A stretch of 64,000 nucleotides of DNA from Acholoe squamosa (lineage: Eukaryota; Annelida; Polychaeta; Phyllodocida; Polynoidae). This document shows positions 12,440-25,689 of the stretch, piece after piece; position 1 is the stretch's first letter; the number at the start of each line of letters is the position of its first letter. Both the position numbers and the translations under genes were made by a program. The stretch is taken from positions 55,816,576 through 55,880,575 of the forward strand of contig OX439037.1 of assembly GCA_949317995.1 (NCBI GenBank), written 5' to 3'. The notes beneath the pieces are model-generated. The model had not been told where the DNA came from. It searched no databases and was given only the letters and a program-made list of their open reading frames with translations.

Positions 12440-13290
12440 TCTCTCTAATGCAGTGATGTAAGCTACTGTGTGGCAATATACTGATGCACTTGTGTTCCTC
12501 CCGTGTACAATAATGTGAGTAACTAAGTGTAAGTGTACTGATTCCACATGAGTTTTGACTTGAGATTCACATGTGTTCCTCACTACCGTAATCTCCCGCG
12601 TAGAAGACGCGCTGCACGTATAAGACGCACCCCAAACTCATTACATGCATTTTCGCATATAAGACACACCTCTTAGGGGTGATTTTTGTCAATCCAGTAC
12701 TGTTCTATAGTAAAATTACCCCTCATATAAGACGCACCCCCAACTTGAAGAAATCCTATAAGACGCACAAGGAATTTGTTTGGCGTAGAGGACGCGTCTT
12801 ATACGCGAGGTTTTACGGTAGTACAATAATGTGAGCAACTGAGTATCAACGAACTGGTTTAACTTGAAGCTCTTACTCAAGATGCACCTGTGTTCCTCCC
12901 AAGTACAGACTGTGTGCTATTTCATGTTTTTTACACTAGTTTTCATTTGAGGGGAACACATGTTCCTCTCACGTACAATAAGGTGGGATGCTAGGTATCA
13001 TTTTTTTTGTATATCACACATGTTCTTCACTTGAGTTGCACACATGTTTATTCCCACTACAATCAAGTGGAACACTGAGTGCTATTTAATGTATTTCATA
13101 CAAGTTTTTCACTTTAACTGCACATGTGTACCTCCCCGGCATAATAAAGAGTAAAAATGAGTGCCAATAAATGGATTTCACACAACCTCCTCTCTTGAGT
13201 TGTACATATGTTCGTACCAAGTATGGAATTGTTGGAAACTGGGGATTAGTTTACTGACTTCACACATGTTCATTTCTTGTGACAGACTCC
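12440..13290. repeat. Degenerate 80-110-bp tandem repeat
   Basis: Recurring 'acatgttcctcc(c)acgtacaataa' blocks followed by 'actgagtgctatt...ttcacacgagttt' at irregular 80-110-bp spacing. The copies are heavily diverged. One copy is split by the MITE at 12584-12820. Confidence 0.45.
12584..12820. mobile_element. MITE with TACCGTA termini and 'TATAAGACGC' interior
   Basis: The left end TACCGTAATCTCCCGCGTAG pairs with the right end TACGCGAGGTTTTACGGTA. 'AAGACGC' recurs internally on both strands. It interrupts a 'gttcctcacGTACAATAATG' repeat unit whose uninterrupted copies lie beside it. Confidence 0.7.
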
Positions 13291-14268
13291 TGTTGTTTTA
13301 CTGAGTATTCTTGTACCACTTTGACATGAATTTAAAATTAGGTAGAATGCTGTGATCCTCCACACATTCAGAACTGCGGTGTATTCATTTCTTGTCACAC
13401 ATATTATAAAAATGTGAGAATATGGAGTCTCTCCTGGATTCCAAACATGTGTGCCCTCACTTTGTACACTCTCAAAGCTACATATGTAAATTTCTCAGGC
13501 ACTTCTCATGCCTCTCCAATGAAAACATCACATTCTAGTCTCAGTCTAACTTCACCTCACTTGTACATGTGTGTTTCACATGTACTGTTTGGTGGGTAAC
13601 AGACATTTGTTGAAAGCATAATGAATGTATTGATAGATTGGCTATTTTGGCTACCTTTGATTGTGTTTCAAAGAGATGCAGACTGGTTGCTGAAACAGCT
13701 AGTCCTCGGGAGCTGGAATATAAATGATGTGTAACACGAGGCTCAGGGATATTGTCAAACACTCTCTCTATACTCGAATAATCAGGTTACTGACTAACAT
13801 ATTGAACCTTTCATTTATACAATCTAGTATTGAAGGTGTAGATCTACAATACAAGTGACACCTGTGGCTTGGTGATACATAATCATCTTAACCCTCCACC
13901 CACCGACAGACCCCTATTGGGTTGACCAAGGATGCATTTTTAACAAATCAGATAATCCACTGTATTCACTGTATTTGGGTGCATTACATAACACCTGGTA
14001 CCCATCATACTTGTTCTTAACAGCGCTTATCTCGCCAGGTGCCGGATCAGGCATAACCGACCCAATAGGCGTCCATACTGAGCCCGATAGGGGTCTGGCG
14101 CGGGGAGAGTGTGGGGAATCCGGGGGTGAAAAGGTTAACCTATTCAGGACAGAGAAATAACAGTGTATGTTGATAAGAGGACGGCCTAGAAAAAAATCCT
14201 ATTTTGAAGCGGACTGTATGTACAGAACCATGTAGTAATGTTATTATCAAAGGGCCCACTATGGTGTT
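13291..14268. other. No gene recognised
   Basis: Non-coding. Nothing beyond small chance ORFs. Confidence 0.4.
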
Positions 14269-15353
14269 GGGGGCCGTCCATAAATTACGTCACACCTTTT
14301 CGGCCATTTTCAATACCCCTCCACCCCCCTGTCCCACTTAATCACACATCAGCCAACACCCTCTTAAAAATTATGTCACACTTAGCTAGACCCCACCCCT
14401 CTTCAACCATACTAATGACTCAGCTCAGCTTCAAATAATAATAGCTTATCTCAATCACACTAGAATTTTACCTGAGTAACGGGAATCTGGGGGTGAAATA
14501 AAATCTTACCTGACTATGGGTGGGGAGTTGAGGGGCACAGCCCCCAAATTTTGCCACTAAATCCACCCATCTTGTACCGGTACACCGCTCAGCTGTATGC
14601 TGACATGTTAGTCCTTTAGCTATTGAACATGCTTAGTTTGAATAGGGATTCTTCTCCACACACTTAGATTTATAATTAGGATGAAGGGAATGGGAAATGT
14701 GTATTGTATTGTGATATATTGAATAATGTGCCGAATGGCATTAAGCATGAACTTATTTTGAATGATATTATGGTACGTAGGTATAGAGATTGACCGCTGT
14801 ATACACAGGTATGAATAGTTACATTGTCGTGATCAATGTGTACCAGATTAAACATGTCTCCTGTATGGTGGCTATTAGCAGAGTAAGGTTGCATGAATAT
14901 GACCTGACACATCAGAGTAGTATTATACTTAACAATTATACGTGCTGAAATTTTGTGCGTGCTGACATGATGATGAAGTCTAGTATTTAAAATTTTGCTC
15001 TTGGTATCATTATTATGTACCGTGAATCATACCTGTATCATATTGAATTGAGACATATCATATAAATTTGATGTCAGTTAACATTGTATTAGGGATTGGT
15101 CATCCCACTTCCTACTATACAGGGAGACCACCCAGTTGTGTGATGTTGGGAAATAAACAGTTTCAAAATTCATTCAAAAATTCCATCAAGGGATTTAGCT
15201 TGTTTCATATGATGTCTTTGATATAGGTCTTAAAATTTATTTTTTGAAAATGTGAAGTCATACAATCCTTGACACCTCCCCCTGTCACACTTTGTCACAA
15301 TCGGAAAATACCCCCCACCCCATCCTGTGTGACGTAATTTATGGACGACCCCT
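14269..15353. mobile_element. Longer member, or split copy, of the 'CCATAAATTACGTCA' family
   Basis: The left end at 14269 (GGGGCCGTCCATAAATTACG) and the right end at 15353 (GACGTAATTTATGGACGACC) are inverted. Each is followed inward by the same C-rich block ending 'gtcacactt(a/t)gtcaca'. The roughly 900-bp interior has no recognisable ORF. It is either a 1.1-kb element of which the 142-bp copy at 2001-2142 is a deletion derivative, or a short copy opened by another insertion. Confidence 0.5.
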
Positions 15354-17927
15354 TACATATTAGCAATATTTGTTGAACCGGCTAATCAAGCAATGTTGAG
15401 GCAATCTTTAAGAATGTCCAATGAGTGATGCTTCAAATATCAATTTTCATAATTAAAGATGAACCAAAATGGATAATAGCATCCATAACTTTGTGCGAAT
15501 TATACCAAGATATTACACGAGTACAATAAAAGAAAATGGGAATCAGATATATCAACTATAGACCTACTTTTGTCAGTTTTTCTTTCAAACTCTGCTTGCA
15601 GAAGGTGAACAATTATTGTAGGTCGATTGGGCCCTTTTGGAAGAGACCTATAATTGTTGTCAATATTTATTAAAGAATAAGGAATAGGGAGAATAGTTTT
15701 TCATGCTGATTGATTAATTGATTGATTCAATTGACACAGTGTCACAGAAAAGATCGAAGGGTGCTTTTCAAACTAATGTCAACTGGCTGGGAGCAAGTGC
15801 TCACAGCCTATACATATAATAGAATAAAGTAGATTACTCTCGACAACATATAAAAAGTTCTTTCAGTCACTCATTAGAATGTATGACATTCATAGTTCTT
15901 TATAATCGCATACCTCGTGTATGAGGTCCCCTCGACATGCCTTGAATTGAAGGAAATACTATAAGGCATAGTTGGAACTTGATTTTAGTAGTTTTGTACT
16001 GCTCCATAAGGAAAGATCCTCACGTACAAAGCGCATTGCAAACATTTTTCTCATTCTATAAAGGGGCCCATCTTACGGCATAAATCACGCCTTATATGTG
16101 GGTATTACGGTTGATATTTCACATGTGCTAAGCTACACATTGATAGTTTCATTATCTACATGCATTTAGGATATCCGAGTTGTTTAAATGTGTATTTGAT
16201 TTTACACAAATATACGCAGGTTTCAAATGAAAAGAAATATTAAATTCCTGTGGGAAAGAGACTGGGGGTAATGTATAGGGAAAGGCCAATGTACATTGAT
16301 TAGCTGGCAGGAAAAACTTTATAAATTTATACCACTTTCCAGTGCATTTAATTATGTTTGAACCCGCTATATTGATACCAATGGCCCAATAATTGTAGAT
16401 TCCAAAAATCCACTCCATTAAGATTAATGGCTATAGTGTAAGAGTGTTGCATGAAGGTCACTAGCCCTCCCCCAAAGCCCTGGTCGTAGAGGTGAGTCAA
16501 TATAATGTGAGTAGGCAATGAATGTAATAGACTTAATTATGTTTTATAATGTGTGGCCTTCGGATCCATTTCAGCGATGAGGATGGACTGACATTTTGAT
16601 GGGCCAATTTGTGAGTGTGTGAGTGTCTGCCTGTAGACATATATTCGATAACACCAAGCCGATGAATTGGGTGTATTCGATGACATGGAGTCATATATAC
16701 TGGGCCATGATATTGATTGGAATAATCATGATCTGGATGGTGAAGTACACAGATCATCAGTATTGTATCCATATCTGAATAATTTTGTAGAATATAATGA
16801 TGAGGCAATTCCACTAATCCTTGGTGAACCATGCATGTTCATTATTTTCGATGGTATTTGAAGGAGGTCATTTCTTAAAATGCTACGAGCCAGTATAACT
16901 AACTCGGAGGCCTCCAGTCATATCGGGCAACCATATCAAGTGTCCTGGAAGTTATTTCTTGACATACTGCATCATTGTAAGCATACCTAAATCCCTATTG
17001 GAATAGCCTTGACATTTGTTGTGGTAGGACTGTCTGTGATCGTAGTACCTTGAGAATTGGCCTCTTGAACTTAAGACAAGCAGGTACACTGAGATATGAC
17101 ATAGGTCCTCTGGTATACATTTTATAATGCCTCCTTTAGGCTACACGACATTGTATATGACAACTACCTTCGACCTGCCAAAGGATGGACATTCACTGTG
17201 GCTCACATGTCTACCTATTTCTTTTAATTGTGACACAACTTGGGAAAACGTAACATTATGGGGATTAGTGTCATTTTTGGCCACTAGGTGGCCCATAAGT
17301 GCAAAACATGCTGTATCCTCATACATTATCAGGGGATGTCACTCCACTTCTCCTTGTCTGATTTTGATAAGTAATATAACAAAATGATCCCCAAGACCTT
17401 CTCATTTCATTTAAAATAGATTTGATTTAATCAATAGGTCAATCTGTATTGTCTTGAGCAACTGTTACTGGAGTCAGTTAGATATCCCTAAATCAGCAAA
17501 GCTCCCAGTCCCAGTCAATAGACCTACACAGGTACTGTCAGGGTCAGGTATGATGATATGTTTATATTGTAAAAGACAACTATGCCCATCATTTTGGGTT
17601 CACTGTCGTTAGAATATGTCCCAAAGACCTGCTCAAGGTTTCTGAGAAATTACAAGAAAAATGCCAACATATTTCACTTGTTTTTGCCATCTAGATTCTG
17701 TAAATAGCACTAAATCCCCATAATGTTACCTTTTCCCATGTTCTGTCACAATTATGTGGTATCAGGTGAATCACTGTCAGAAATAGGACCCTGTCCTGGC
17801 CTGACCTCCTTCCCTTCTTAAGATAGATACAGACCCTGGATGCAGTATGTTAAGAGCTGTACTGGGAAGAGCACGATCTGTTCAGGGATTACCATTAAGT
17901 TGAGAATATTAATTAACTGTTGAGAGT
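15354..17927. other. Intergenic, with an inverted repeat at 17225-17756
   Basis: No gene recognised. Arms of about 50 bp around 'gggaaaacgtaacattatgg' (17238-17270) and its complement (17709-17741) suggest a MITE of about 530 bp. The last 200 bases resemble the region upstream of P450 copy 1 and are probably promoter and 5' UTR. Confidence 0.45.
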
Positions 17928-20900
17928 ATGGTAAACGTTCAAGACCTCTTTCCCATAGCTGGGGATGGTATCAATATAGTTCCTACTGCTCTTCTGGCCC
18001 TCCTAGCCATTTCAACGTATCTTGTGGTGAGTTATAATTTTGTTTTGTCTTTATATGTGAAATCCAAGTGTTGGTCTTAATGAGGAGAACATTAGTCAAA
18101 TTTCCATGAAACCATACTTTAATAGTCGGTCTTTATGTCTGAAGATTACGAAATAATTAGTGACATATATATCATTATAGAGGAAAGCAACCGTAATTAT
18201 TTATTTGTTCTCTGGTGGCGTCACAATTGAGCAAAATGCATAGATCCCATTAGCACTTGCAAAGCACAGCCATTTACAATCATTAAACAAGACACAGAAA
18301 AAAAAATTGAATAATATCTTTTGACATTGCTAGTCATAGTCTCCTACCAGATTTGTGTAATTTAGAAATACATATCTGTATATCATTATATCTACAGTTT
18401 ATAACTCGGCGACCATCAGGCCTCCCACCAGGTCCTCCCTCTGTACCTCTGCTTGGAAGCATCCCCTTCCTGAAACATGGTGGTGCTGAATACTATAAGG
18501 AGTTTACCCTGCTGAGCAGAACCTATGGTGACATCTTTAGTATTGCCTTGGGACATACGTAAGTAAATAATGTAGTAGTGCATAGATAACCTCATGAGAT
18601 AGTTTGAAAGTTATTATATTGTACTTTTAAAAATCGCCCATTTCTATTCTAGGGGTCTTCAATACCTCAAAGTTGTCAATAATTTAGGAACATGATTATC
18701 TTCTGATTCCTCTATTTTTGAAAGAAAATTGTATTTCAAATCCATGGCGAAACGTATCAACAAATACACCTCACTAAAGTGCCAGAAGGGTGATTCATAA
18801 AAACTCACGATATCAGTTGGGAAAGACGACCACAGAATCATAGTTTTCGTCAACATTGATAATTTCAAGAAATAATGGAATTGTAACTTCTTAAACACAC
18901 TATGTCATCACAATAACTATGAACTTCATTAACATTCTTTTGGGCTTGAATGGTTGCAAAAATAGTTTTCTACTCAAATAATTCCAGAAACATCTTTCAA
19001 TCTTTTGGTCTTGGAGATATTGCTTCACAAAAATGGAATGGCATAACTGTATCAATATAGGCAATAAACTGTATTATTCATTGTTTGCATTGAATTTGGC
19101 ATCTGATTAGCATAATGATTTAAATTATCAATCAAAAATGACCAAACTTTTTCATACTTTTTAAGCACAGTAACTGTGAGCCAACAAGCAGAAATGGGGG
19201 TTCCTGCGGGATTTAATACCTGTTTTAGCCACCAGGGGACACCACTATGGGCTAGAATAGGAAAAATATGCCTAAAACTATTATAGGGTACTTTTTTATG
19301 CAGAATTCAATGATTTTAGATAAAACATTCTATTTTGGGTGGAAAGGTTTCAAATTAGGCATGTAAAAAGAACGTTTTTGGGCCTAAATAGACATTTTTG
19401 TTGATGTATGTTGCCATGGAAACATGATTTTCATTCTAAATAGGAAAATCAATTATCCCATTTGAAAGAATCTTTCACTAGGTTTGTTAAAAACAGAAAA
19501 CAGAATGAAAATACCATTTCTAGATCAAAAGTTATAGGCAAAAGAATAAAAATTTATGCTAATTTACCTAATTAGCATAAATTATGCTAATTATATATGT
19601 ATCTCATGAATAATTAGGCATAGAGCTTATTGCCATTCAGGAAATGGTCACACCTACCTTAGTTTAGCAAGTGATTCCTCTAAAACTAACAGGAGTATCT
19701 TCTCTTGCAATATATCACTGAAAAGCCAGTGATCTGAATTTTAAAGTTGACTTTTAGCACAGAGCCCCCTTTCTCCTTGCCTCTACACAGTTTTGGATCT
19801 AGAAATGGTATCTATATGCTTTTTACAGCATATGAATCATGATGAATCATTCTATCAATTGACATTATTTTTTTCTATACGAAACATTTATTTCGGTTGC
19901 CATGGTAATACATTTACCTGAGAACCCCTTTTTTAGCCTCTTTTTGGATTCAAAACGTTCTATTTACATTCCAAATAGACAGGAAGTGCCAGAAAATAGA
20001 ACGTTTTTGAGAAAACCATCCTTTTCTATGTAAAAAATAGTAATTTTTGGCCTATTTTTCATACTCTTTACATAATGTGGTGCATTACCTAACCAGGCAC
20101 ATGTCAGAAAATGGATTTCAGGGTAATACTGTATTCGCAGAGAGTGCATTATACATTAGGAGCTTCAGAATATTTTTTGTTTCATCAAAATAAGGTTATT
20201 TGTCAATTTTTGCTGAATTTTCAAAATTATAAAGTGGTCATCATTCGTTCTGAGAAATATAGCTCCAAACATAGGCCATTTTTATCACTATATATACTCA
20301 AACAGCATGAAGGGAGCCACCTTTGTATCATTGTCTAGTCTGTATTAAGCCAAGTCAAGTTGGTACCAATTTAGAGAGATAATGTTAAGCTACATGTAGA
20401 TATCAATATCAGATTGTGACAGGATCTGTGAAAAGGGCCCTTAGTGCGGGGTGCAATAAGGTCCCTATTCCCAGTAAATGTCACATCTGTTATCTTTCCT
20501 TATTCGATACCTCTTTTTCAAACAAGACATTGTGATTATATTGTAAATATATCGATGAAAATTGTCAGGGTAGAAATTACTGACAATTATCATATTGGCC
20601 AATGTTCATCAATCTCTACTAATTTTTCGTAATTATCCTTTTATAAAATCAAAGGGCAGATAGTAATGAAAACAAACATCCAAAAAGCTCAAAATAACTT
20701 CAATTGGCATTTTTCAACTTTTGACCTCATTATCTATGCTCTATGAGACCCAAGATCTGCTGATTTGGTTAGGATGCATCACATTTTAGCTTTAGTGTAC
20801 AGTTTCTAGACGAATGCTCTGTACAGTTCATTTACTTTACTCTTTGAGACTAAAGTACATGTATAATTTATCTTATGTTTTGACAGATGGATTGTTGTTC

Positions 20901-23900
20901 TAAATGGCTATGAAATTATCAAAGAGGCCCTGGTGACCAAAGGAACTGATTTCGCTGGTAGAATTACTGACCCCAGAATGGATTTATTCTACAAAGACCC
21001 TAAAATAAGAGGTTAGTACATGTTAGTTTAGGGCAATGGAAAAAGTTTCCGACACTTGTTATCTGAGTCCCCCTTGTCATAGCGTAGTGGCCCCGGTGCT
21101 TATAGATTTCAACCTGGCCCTACCCCTGCCCTTATTCAAGACCGGCGCTTATTCAAGACTTAGTTTATAGTGGATTTTTTTCAATTTCAATGCTACTGTA
21201 CCCCGGGTGCTTATTCAAGACCGGCACTCATTCAAAGACCCGGCGCTTATACAGGCCCCTACGGTATTTGATAGATAGTAGTACCAAATCGTAGACAAAA
21301 CCAGACACTTTATATCAATACCTGATCTGGATAACTTATTGAAGAATAAACCTACCCTGTCATGACTGAATAGTTAAATGGGTGGTCTGTGTGCCTCTGA
21401 CTGGTACACCCATTCAGAAATCTACTGAAATATGCTTCAATAGTCCACCCAGCCGTTCCCTGCAATAGGAGTGGTCACAGTCTCATGATACACTATGTCT
21501 CCATTCCTTGCTTCAATGTGAAATATATTCATGATTTATGATTTTGAGCTGAAATGAACTAGGGTGCATCAGATGTCTCAGAAATGATTCTGAAATTTCT
21601 TCTTCTCCTAACTTCTTCTCCCCACTCAAAAACGTTTTGAAATGTTTTAGGCTGTAAGAAAACGTCTTTCACAACCGTTTATATCTTAACCCTTTCTGAA
21701 CGTTCCCAACCGTTACGTCTTTGCAAAAGTGAAAATGTTCACTTAAAAAAAGTATATGCAAAGCAAAATAAAAATAGCTTTGGTAATTGCAATCTAGTTA
21801 TCTTCTATATATAGGCATTATCGATGGAAACTTATCCCCAGAATGGTCTAAGCAGCGGAATGCTTCCCTCAATATCTTGAGGTCTCTGGGATGGGGCAAG
21901 ATGGGTATTGAAGAGAAAATGGCTGAGGAGAGGGATGCCCTTGTGGAGATTTTCAGAGAGAGTGCCAAGAAACCATACAATCCTGCATCCAGCATTAACA
22001 CCTCTGTTATCAACATCATATGCTCTATGCTTTTTGGACAGCGCTTTGAACATGGTGACAAACAGCTCTCTGCTATCATAAACAGTGTCAATGTCTTCAT
22101 TGCTACTGCCTCTATGGACTTTGAATGGGACTATGTCCCTTTTCTAACCAGGCTAATTCCAGGCGTCTCAAAAATAAGGGATCAAATCAAAGATGCATTT
22201 GATGTTCTCCAGGACTATATAGAGAGTGAGATTAACCTCAGGAAACAACACCTTGAGCAGAAGCCAGATGATGAACCAAAAGACTTTATTGAGTGCTACC
22301 TAAAGGAGCTTTCAGCTAGTGCTGATGCTAAAAAGTTAAAGATGACTGAGAACTGGGTACTGGAGATTGCAGTGGACTTCTTTATTGCTGGATCAGAAAC
22401 AACAACAACAACATTGAAATGGGCTCTGATCTACATGCTGCACTACCCAGAGGTGGCAGCTAAGGTACAGGAGGAGATGGATAAGGTGATGGGAAAACCC
22501 ACAGGCCGTGGTGCTACAGCACTTGCTGATAGGGCACGGCTCCCATACACAGATGCCACCATCATGGAGATCCAGCGTCTCTCATCCATTGTGGCCACTG
22601 CTCTGGTGCACTGTACAACTAAAGATGTTAGCATCAAAGGTTACCATCTTCCCAAGGGCACACAGGTAAGGTCTTTTTTTTTTAATGAATATAGGTTAAA
22701 TATATCACACATCCTGCAAAGGTAAAAATAGAAATAGCAACTGTAGACCTTCGTCATCAAATGAGAAACAAACAATGTTCAGATATAGGATTATAAATGT
22801 AACACATAAATGATGAAAATCGATAGGCTCCTTAGAAATAGGAAGAAGTGACATTTCATGAATCAATGACTTATATATTTGTGTGCATTATACAATTGCA
22901 ATTTTATATAAATATTAGGTGCGATACAATGTGCATGCTGTACATTATGACCCTAACTACTGGTCTAATCCCACGAAAATGAAACCGGAGCGTTTCCTTG
23001 ATGAAGAGGGGAAGATCTGCAAAGATGAGAGGTGGATCCCATTTGGCATGGGTAAGTTAAGGTTGTGTGGCCATGGAAGTGCCACTATAAATGAGTCCAA
23101 CTAAGGCGTAATCTTGAAATGTATGTGGTTTATTGAGTGAGTATATCAATAGTGACCACCTGGAGGTGACTGATGATCTCCAAGGGCTACTCCAGGGTTT
23201 ATATCCCAACCCTGGGGCAGCACAGGAAGTCAGTGTCTCCATGGTGACTGGTCGGTACATGTAGTAAACAAATCATATTATTGGTGGGGAGTATCAAATG
23301 GTAGTAAAGCTAGCTGCCGATTGGTGCAACGGGAGCTTTCACCAGCCTCAGGGGGCCTCGCCTGGTGGGCCTGAGGTGTGAAAGCGGCCGCTCCTTTTGG
23401 TCCAAAGTTTATGTATATGTCCATATATATGGTAAGTATATTATTCATTAAGTGTGAAAGCTGTTGTTGCTTTCTGACACCAGTTTTATGTATATATCCA
23501 TAGTTGGTAATGAGGTAAAGGTAGAGCTTAATGCTTAGCATCTTATGAGGGTATAGTCCTTTGGCTTTCATAGAAATTATGCTGGTGTGACGATTTCAGC
23601 ATTATTGAAGGATTGCTAAAAGTCCACATTCCATCTGTTACAAATTCCATATAATAAATCATAATATATACAAGTATTAATAATATATTCTTGTTATATG
23701 TGTATTTGTCCTTATTGTGGACTATTTACAATCTTTGTGGTTGTAATTCATTCATATATAATATAATATCACCTATTAATAATTATAATTGTTACATGAT
23801 AATACCAATAGCGGTCATAGATAGCTGGATGTGGCAGAGAGTAGGGGGACAGTTGTCATGAAGCCTAAAAAGGCCTTGAACATTTCTTACTGAAAAAAAT

Positions 23901-24854
23901 TATTACAATGACTTGTGATTCATGATAACTCATCAACCACTAAATGATGTAATTTTTTTTTTTTAAATTGGAGAAGGAAAAAGCCTATGGTCAACCCTGC
24001 CTTTCTAGGTAGAATTGGCTCACATGAAACACACAACTTTTCTAGACCTTATTACACTGAAAACCTGGAAGATCCGAAACTAGTCAGTGGTCCTCAGGTT
24101 GACAATACCTAAAATAACTACCATAATTGGTAAAAATGATGACTTTAGGTTGTTATCCTGATGAGCTAAGTTGTCAGTATGACAATACAGACAATACTGA
24201 GTCATCATACTGACGACTTTGGTTGTCAGGTTGACGACCTAATGTCGTCATTTTGACCAACTAAGGTAGTTGTTTTAGGTATTGTCAACCTGAGGACCTA
24301 AAGTCGTCACCAATGTCTAGTTTCAGAACTTTCAGGTTTTTAGTGTATTCCTGAAATGCATTTGAAACACAGGATGAGGCCATTATTAGTTGTTTTTTTT
24401 TCAAATTTGAAGAAGGTTTTTGCGAAGTCGCAAAATATAATATAAGTGGTAGAATCTTACAATTATATGAAGCCTTCATGTCTCAAGCATTATGGGTCTG
24501 TTGTCACAAAGTAATGATGGATAATGAATATGTTTCATAGATGCCCAAATCTGCGTGGTAGGAGCTAGATAAATGAAATATAATATTCTGTAAAAAGAAT
24601 ATTTCTTATGTTAAATATGGTATTTTGACCAATGTTCAAACCCTCATGTCTATGACCTCATTATTTTAGGACGCAGGAATTGCTTGGGGGAGCAGCTTGC
24701 TAAACAGGAGTTGTTCATGTTCTTCACTGGGATCATCCATAACTTCAATATCCGACTGCCAGCAGAAGCCACTCTCCCCTCCTTGGAGCCTGCTGCTTCA
24801 GGAGTCATCCTCATACCCCCTCAGTATGAAGTGGTGTTTGAGCCAAGGTTCTGA
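17928..24854 (+). CDS. Cytochrome P450, clan 2 (CYP2-like), copy 2, six exons
   Basis: Exons: 17928-18026, 18398-18558, 20887-21011, 21815-22665, 22919-23051, 24670-24854. The lengths (99, 161, 125, 851, 133, 185 nt) and phases are identical to copy 1, giving 517 aa. Visible motifs are an N-terminal anchor, the LPPGPPSVPLLG hinge, AGSETTTTT, EIQR (ExxR), KPERF and PFGMGRRNCLGEQ, so the enzyme looks intact. It arose by tandem duplication with copy 1. Exon 3 differs at about 22% of sites by eye, whereas exon 2 differs at about 4%, which suggests later gene conversion of exon 2. The residues surrounding substrate-recognition regions differ, so the substrates may differ. Confidence 0.93.
19190..20330. 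repeat. Intron 2 repeat related to the GTGG-ended transposon family
   Basis: Contains 'gttgccatgga' blocks, 'aaaacattctatttt' and 'ccaccagggg' motifs like those in the elements at 26531 and 51006, plus an AT palindrome around 'ctaattagcataaattatg' at about 19570. The boundaries are unclear. Confidence 0.4.
21070..21265. repeat. Degenerate 'GCGCTTATTCAAGACCGG' repeat in intron 3
   Basis: Four diverged copies of 'cgg(c/t)gcttattcaagac' between 21090 and 21250, ending in 'cccctacggta'. It looks like an old MITE. Confidence 0.45.
24053..24347. mobile_element. Palindromic mariner-like MITE in P450 copy 2 intron 5
   Basis: The ends CACTGAAAACCTGGAAG and CTTTCAGGTTTTTAGTG are inverted and flanked by TA on both sides, as in Tc1/mariner insertions. 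The arms continue for more than 60 bp (TCCTCAGGTTGACAATACC and its complement). Confidence 0.65.
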
Positions 24855-24965
24855 TCAACTTAGATTTATACAAGAATTCAACAGAGGACGCTTTTTAACA
24901 CAATCGGATGCAATCCACTCTGTTGTATATTGTATGGTACAAAATTAATCTAACCATTTCTTCGA

Positions 24966-24971
24966 AATAAA
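24966..24971 (+). terminator. Candidate poly(A) signal, P450 copy 2
   Basis: AATAAA lies 112 bases after the stop codon. Confidence 0.5.
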
Positions 24972-25626
24972 AAGGGCATAGACATACGTTTGTTGCAATA
25001 GTTCCTTTGAATACAACATTACAATTGATAAATCGTAAACACAAAACTAGCAATTCAAAAAGGAAAGCTTGTCAGATACAACTCTTTATTTCTATTCAGA
25101 TTATTGATTAAATATACCTATGAATATATCTATAAGCTTATTTTTATAAGATAACAACCAAGCATAGTGAGTAGCGGGGAAGATATGTTCTCTTTATTCT
25201 TATCAACAATACTTACCCACTTCAGTGACAAGCTTACATTCCATAATCAATACCAATGCAGTTGTGATTTGATTTATTTGGGAAATAAACAAAGGAGTTT
25301 AATCTTTTCGTTATAAAATTGGCTCTGTAAAGGTTTTTAGGGTGTGTCTCCACCTTTGGGCTCCTCATAAGAAACACAAACCTTTTGGAGATTTGCCCTA
25401 AAATCCCTGTTTTCGAATGATGGAATTATTTCCATAAAAAATTCCTAACAACAACAAAATTATATTCAATTTACATTCCGATTGTAATAGCATCAGAGAA
25501 GGAATAATTCATATAAACCTATTAGGCTTTACATAAAGAAAGTAGAGTGAAGGCACTTTGGGTCCCTTTTCTCTCACTCTATGGACACTTAATGCTCCAT
25601 ATATAGAGGTCAAAAGCAATAAGTAC
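24972..25626. other. No gene recognised
   Basis: AT-rich sequence between P450 copy 2 and the nested-element region. Confidence 0.4.
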
Positions 25627-25678
25627 CCCAGCCAGCACGACCACATGGGCCGCAGATGGGATTTCTCTGGGCCGGCGG
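25627..25678. repeat. Outer tip of the left inverted arm (split by the fold-back element)
   Basis: Begins CCCAGCCAGCAC and reads on to 'gatgggatttctctgggcc'. It is the inverted counterpart of 40340-40394. The arm resumes after the fold-back insertion at 32847. Confidence 0.7.
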
Positions 25679-25689
25679 TGTGGGGCCTT

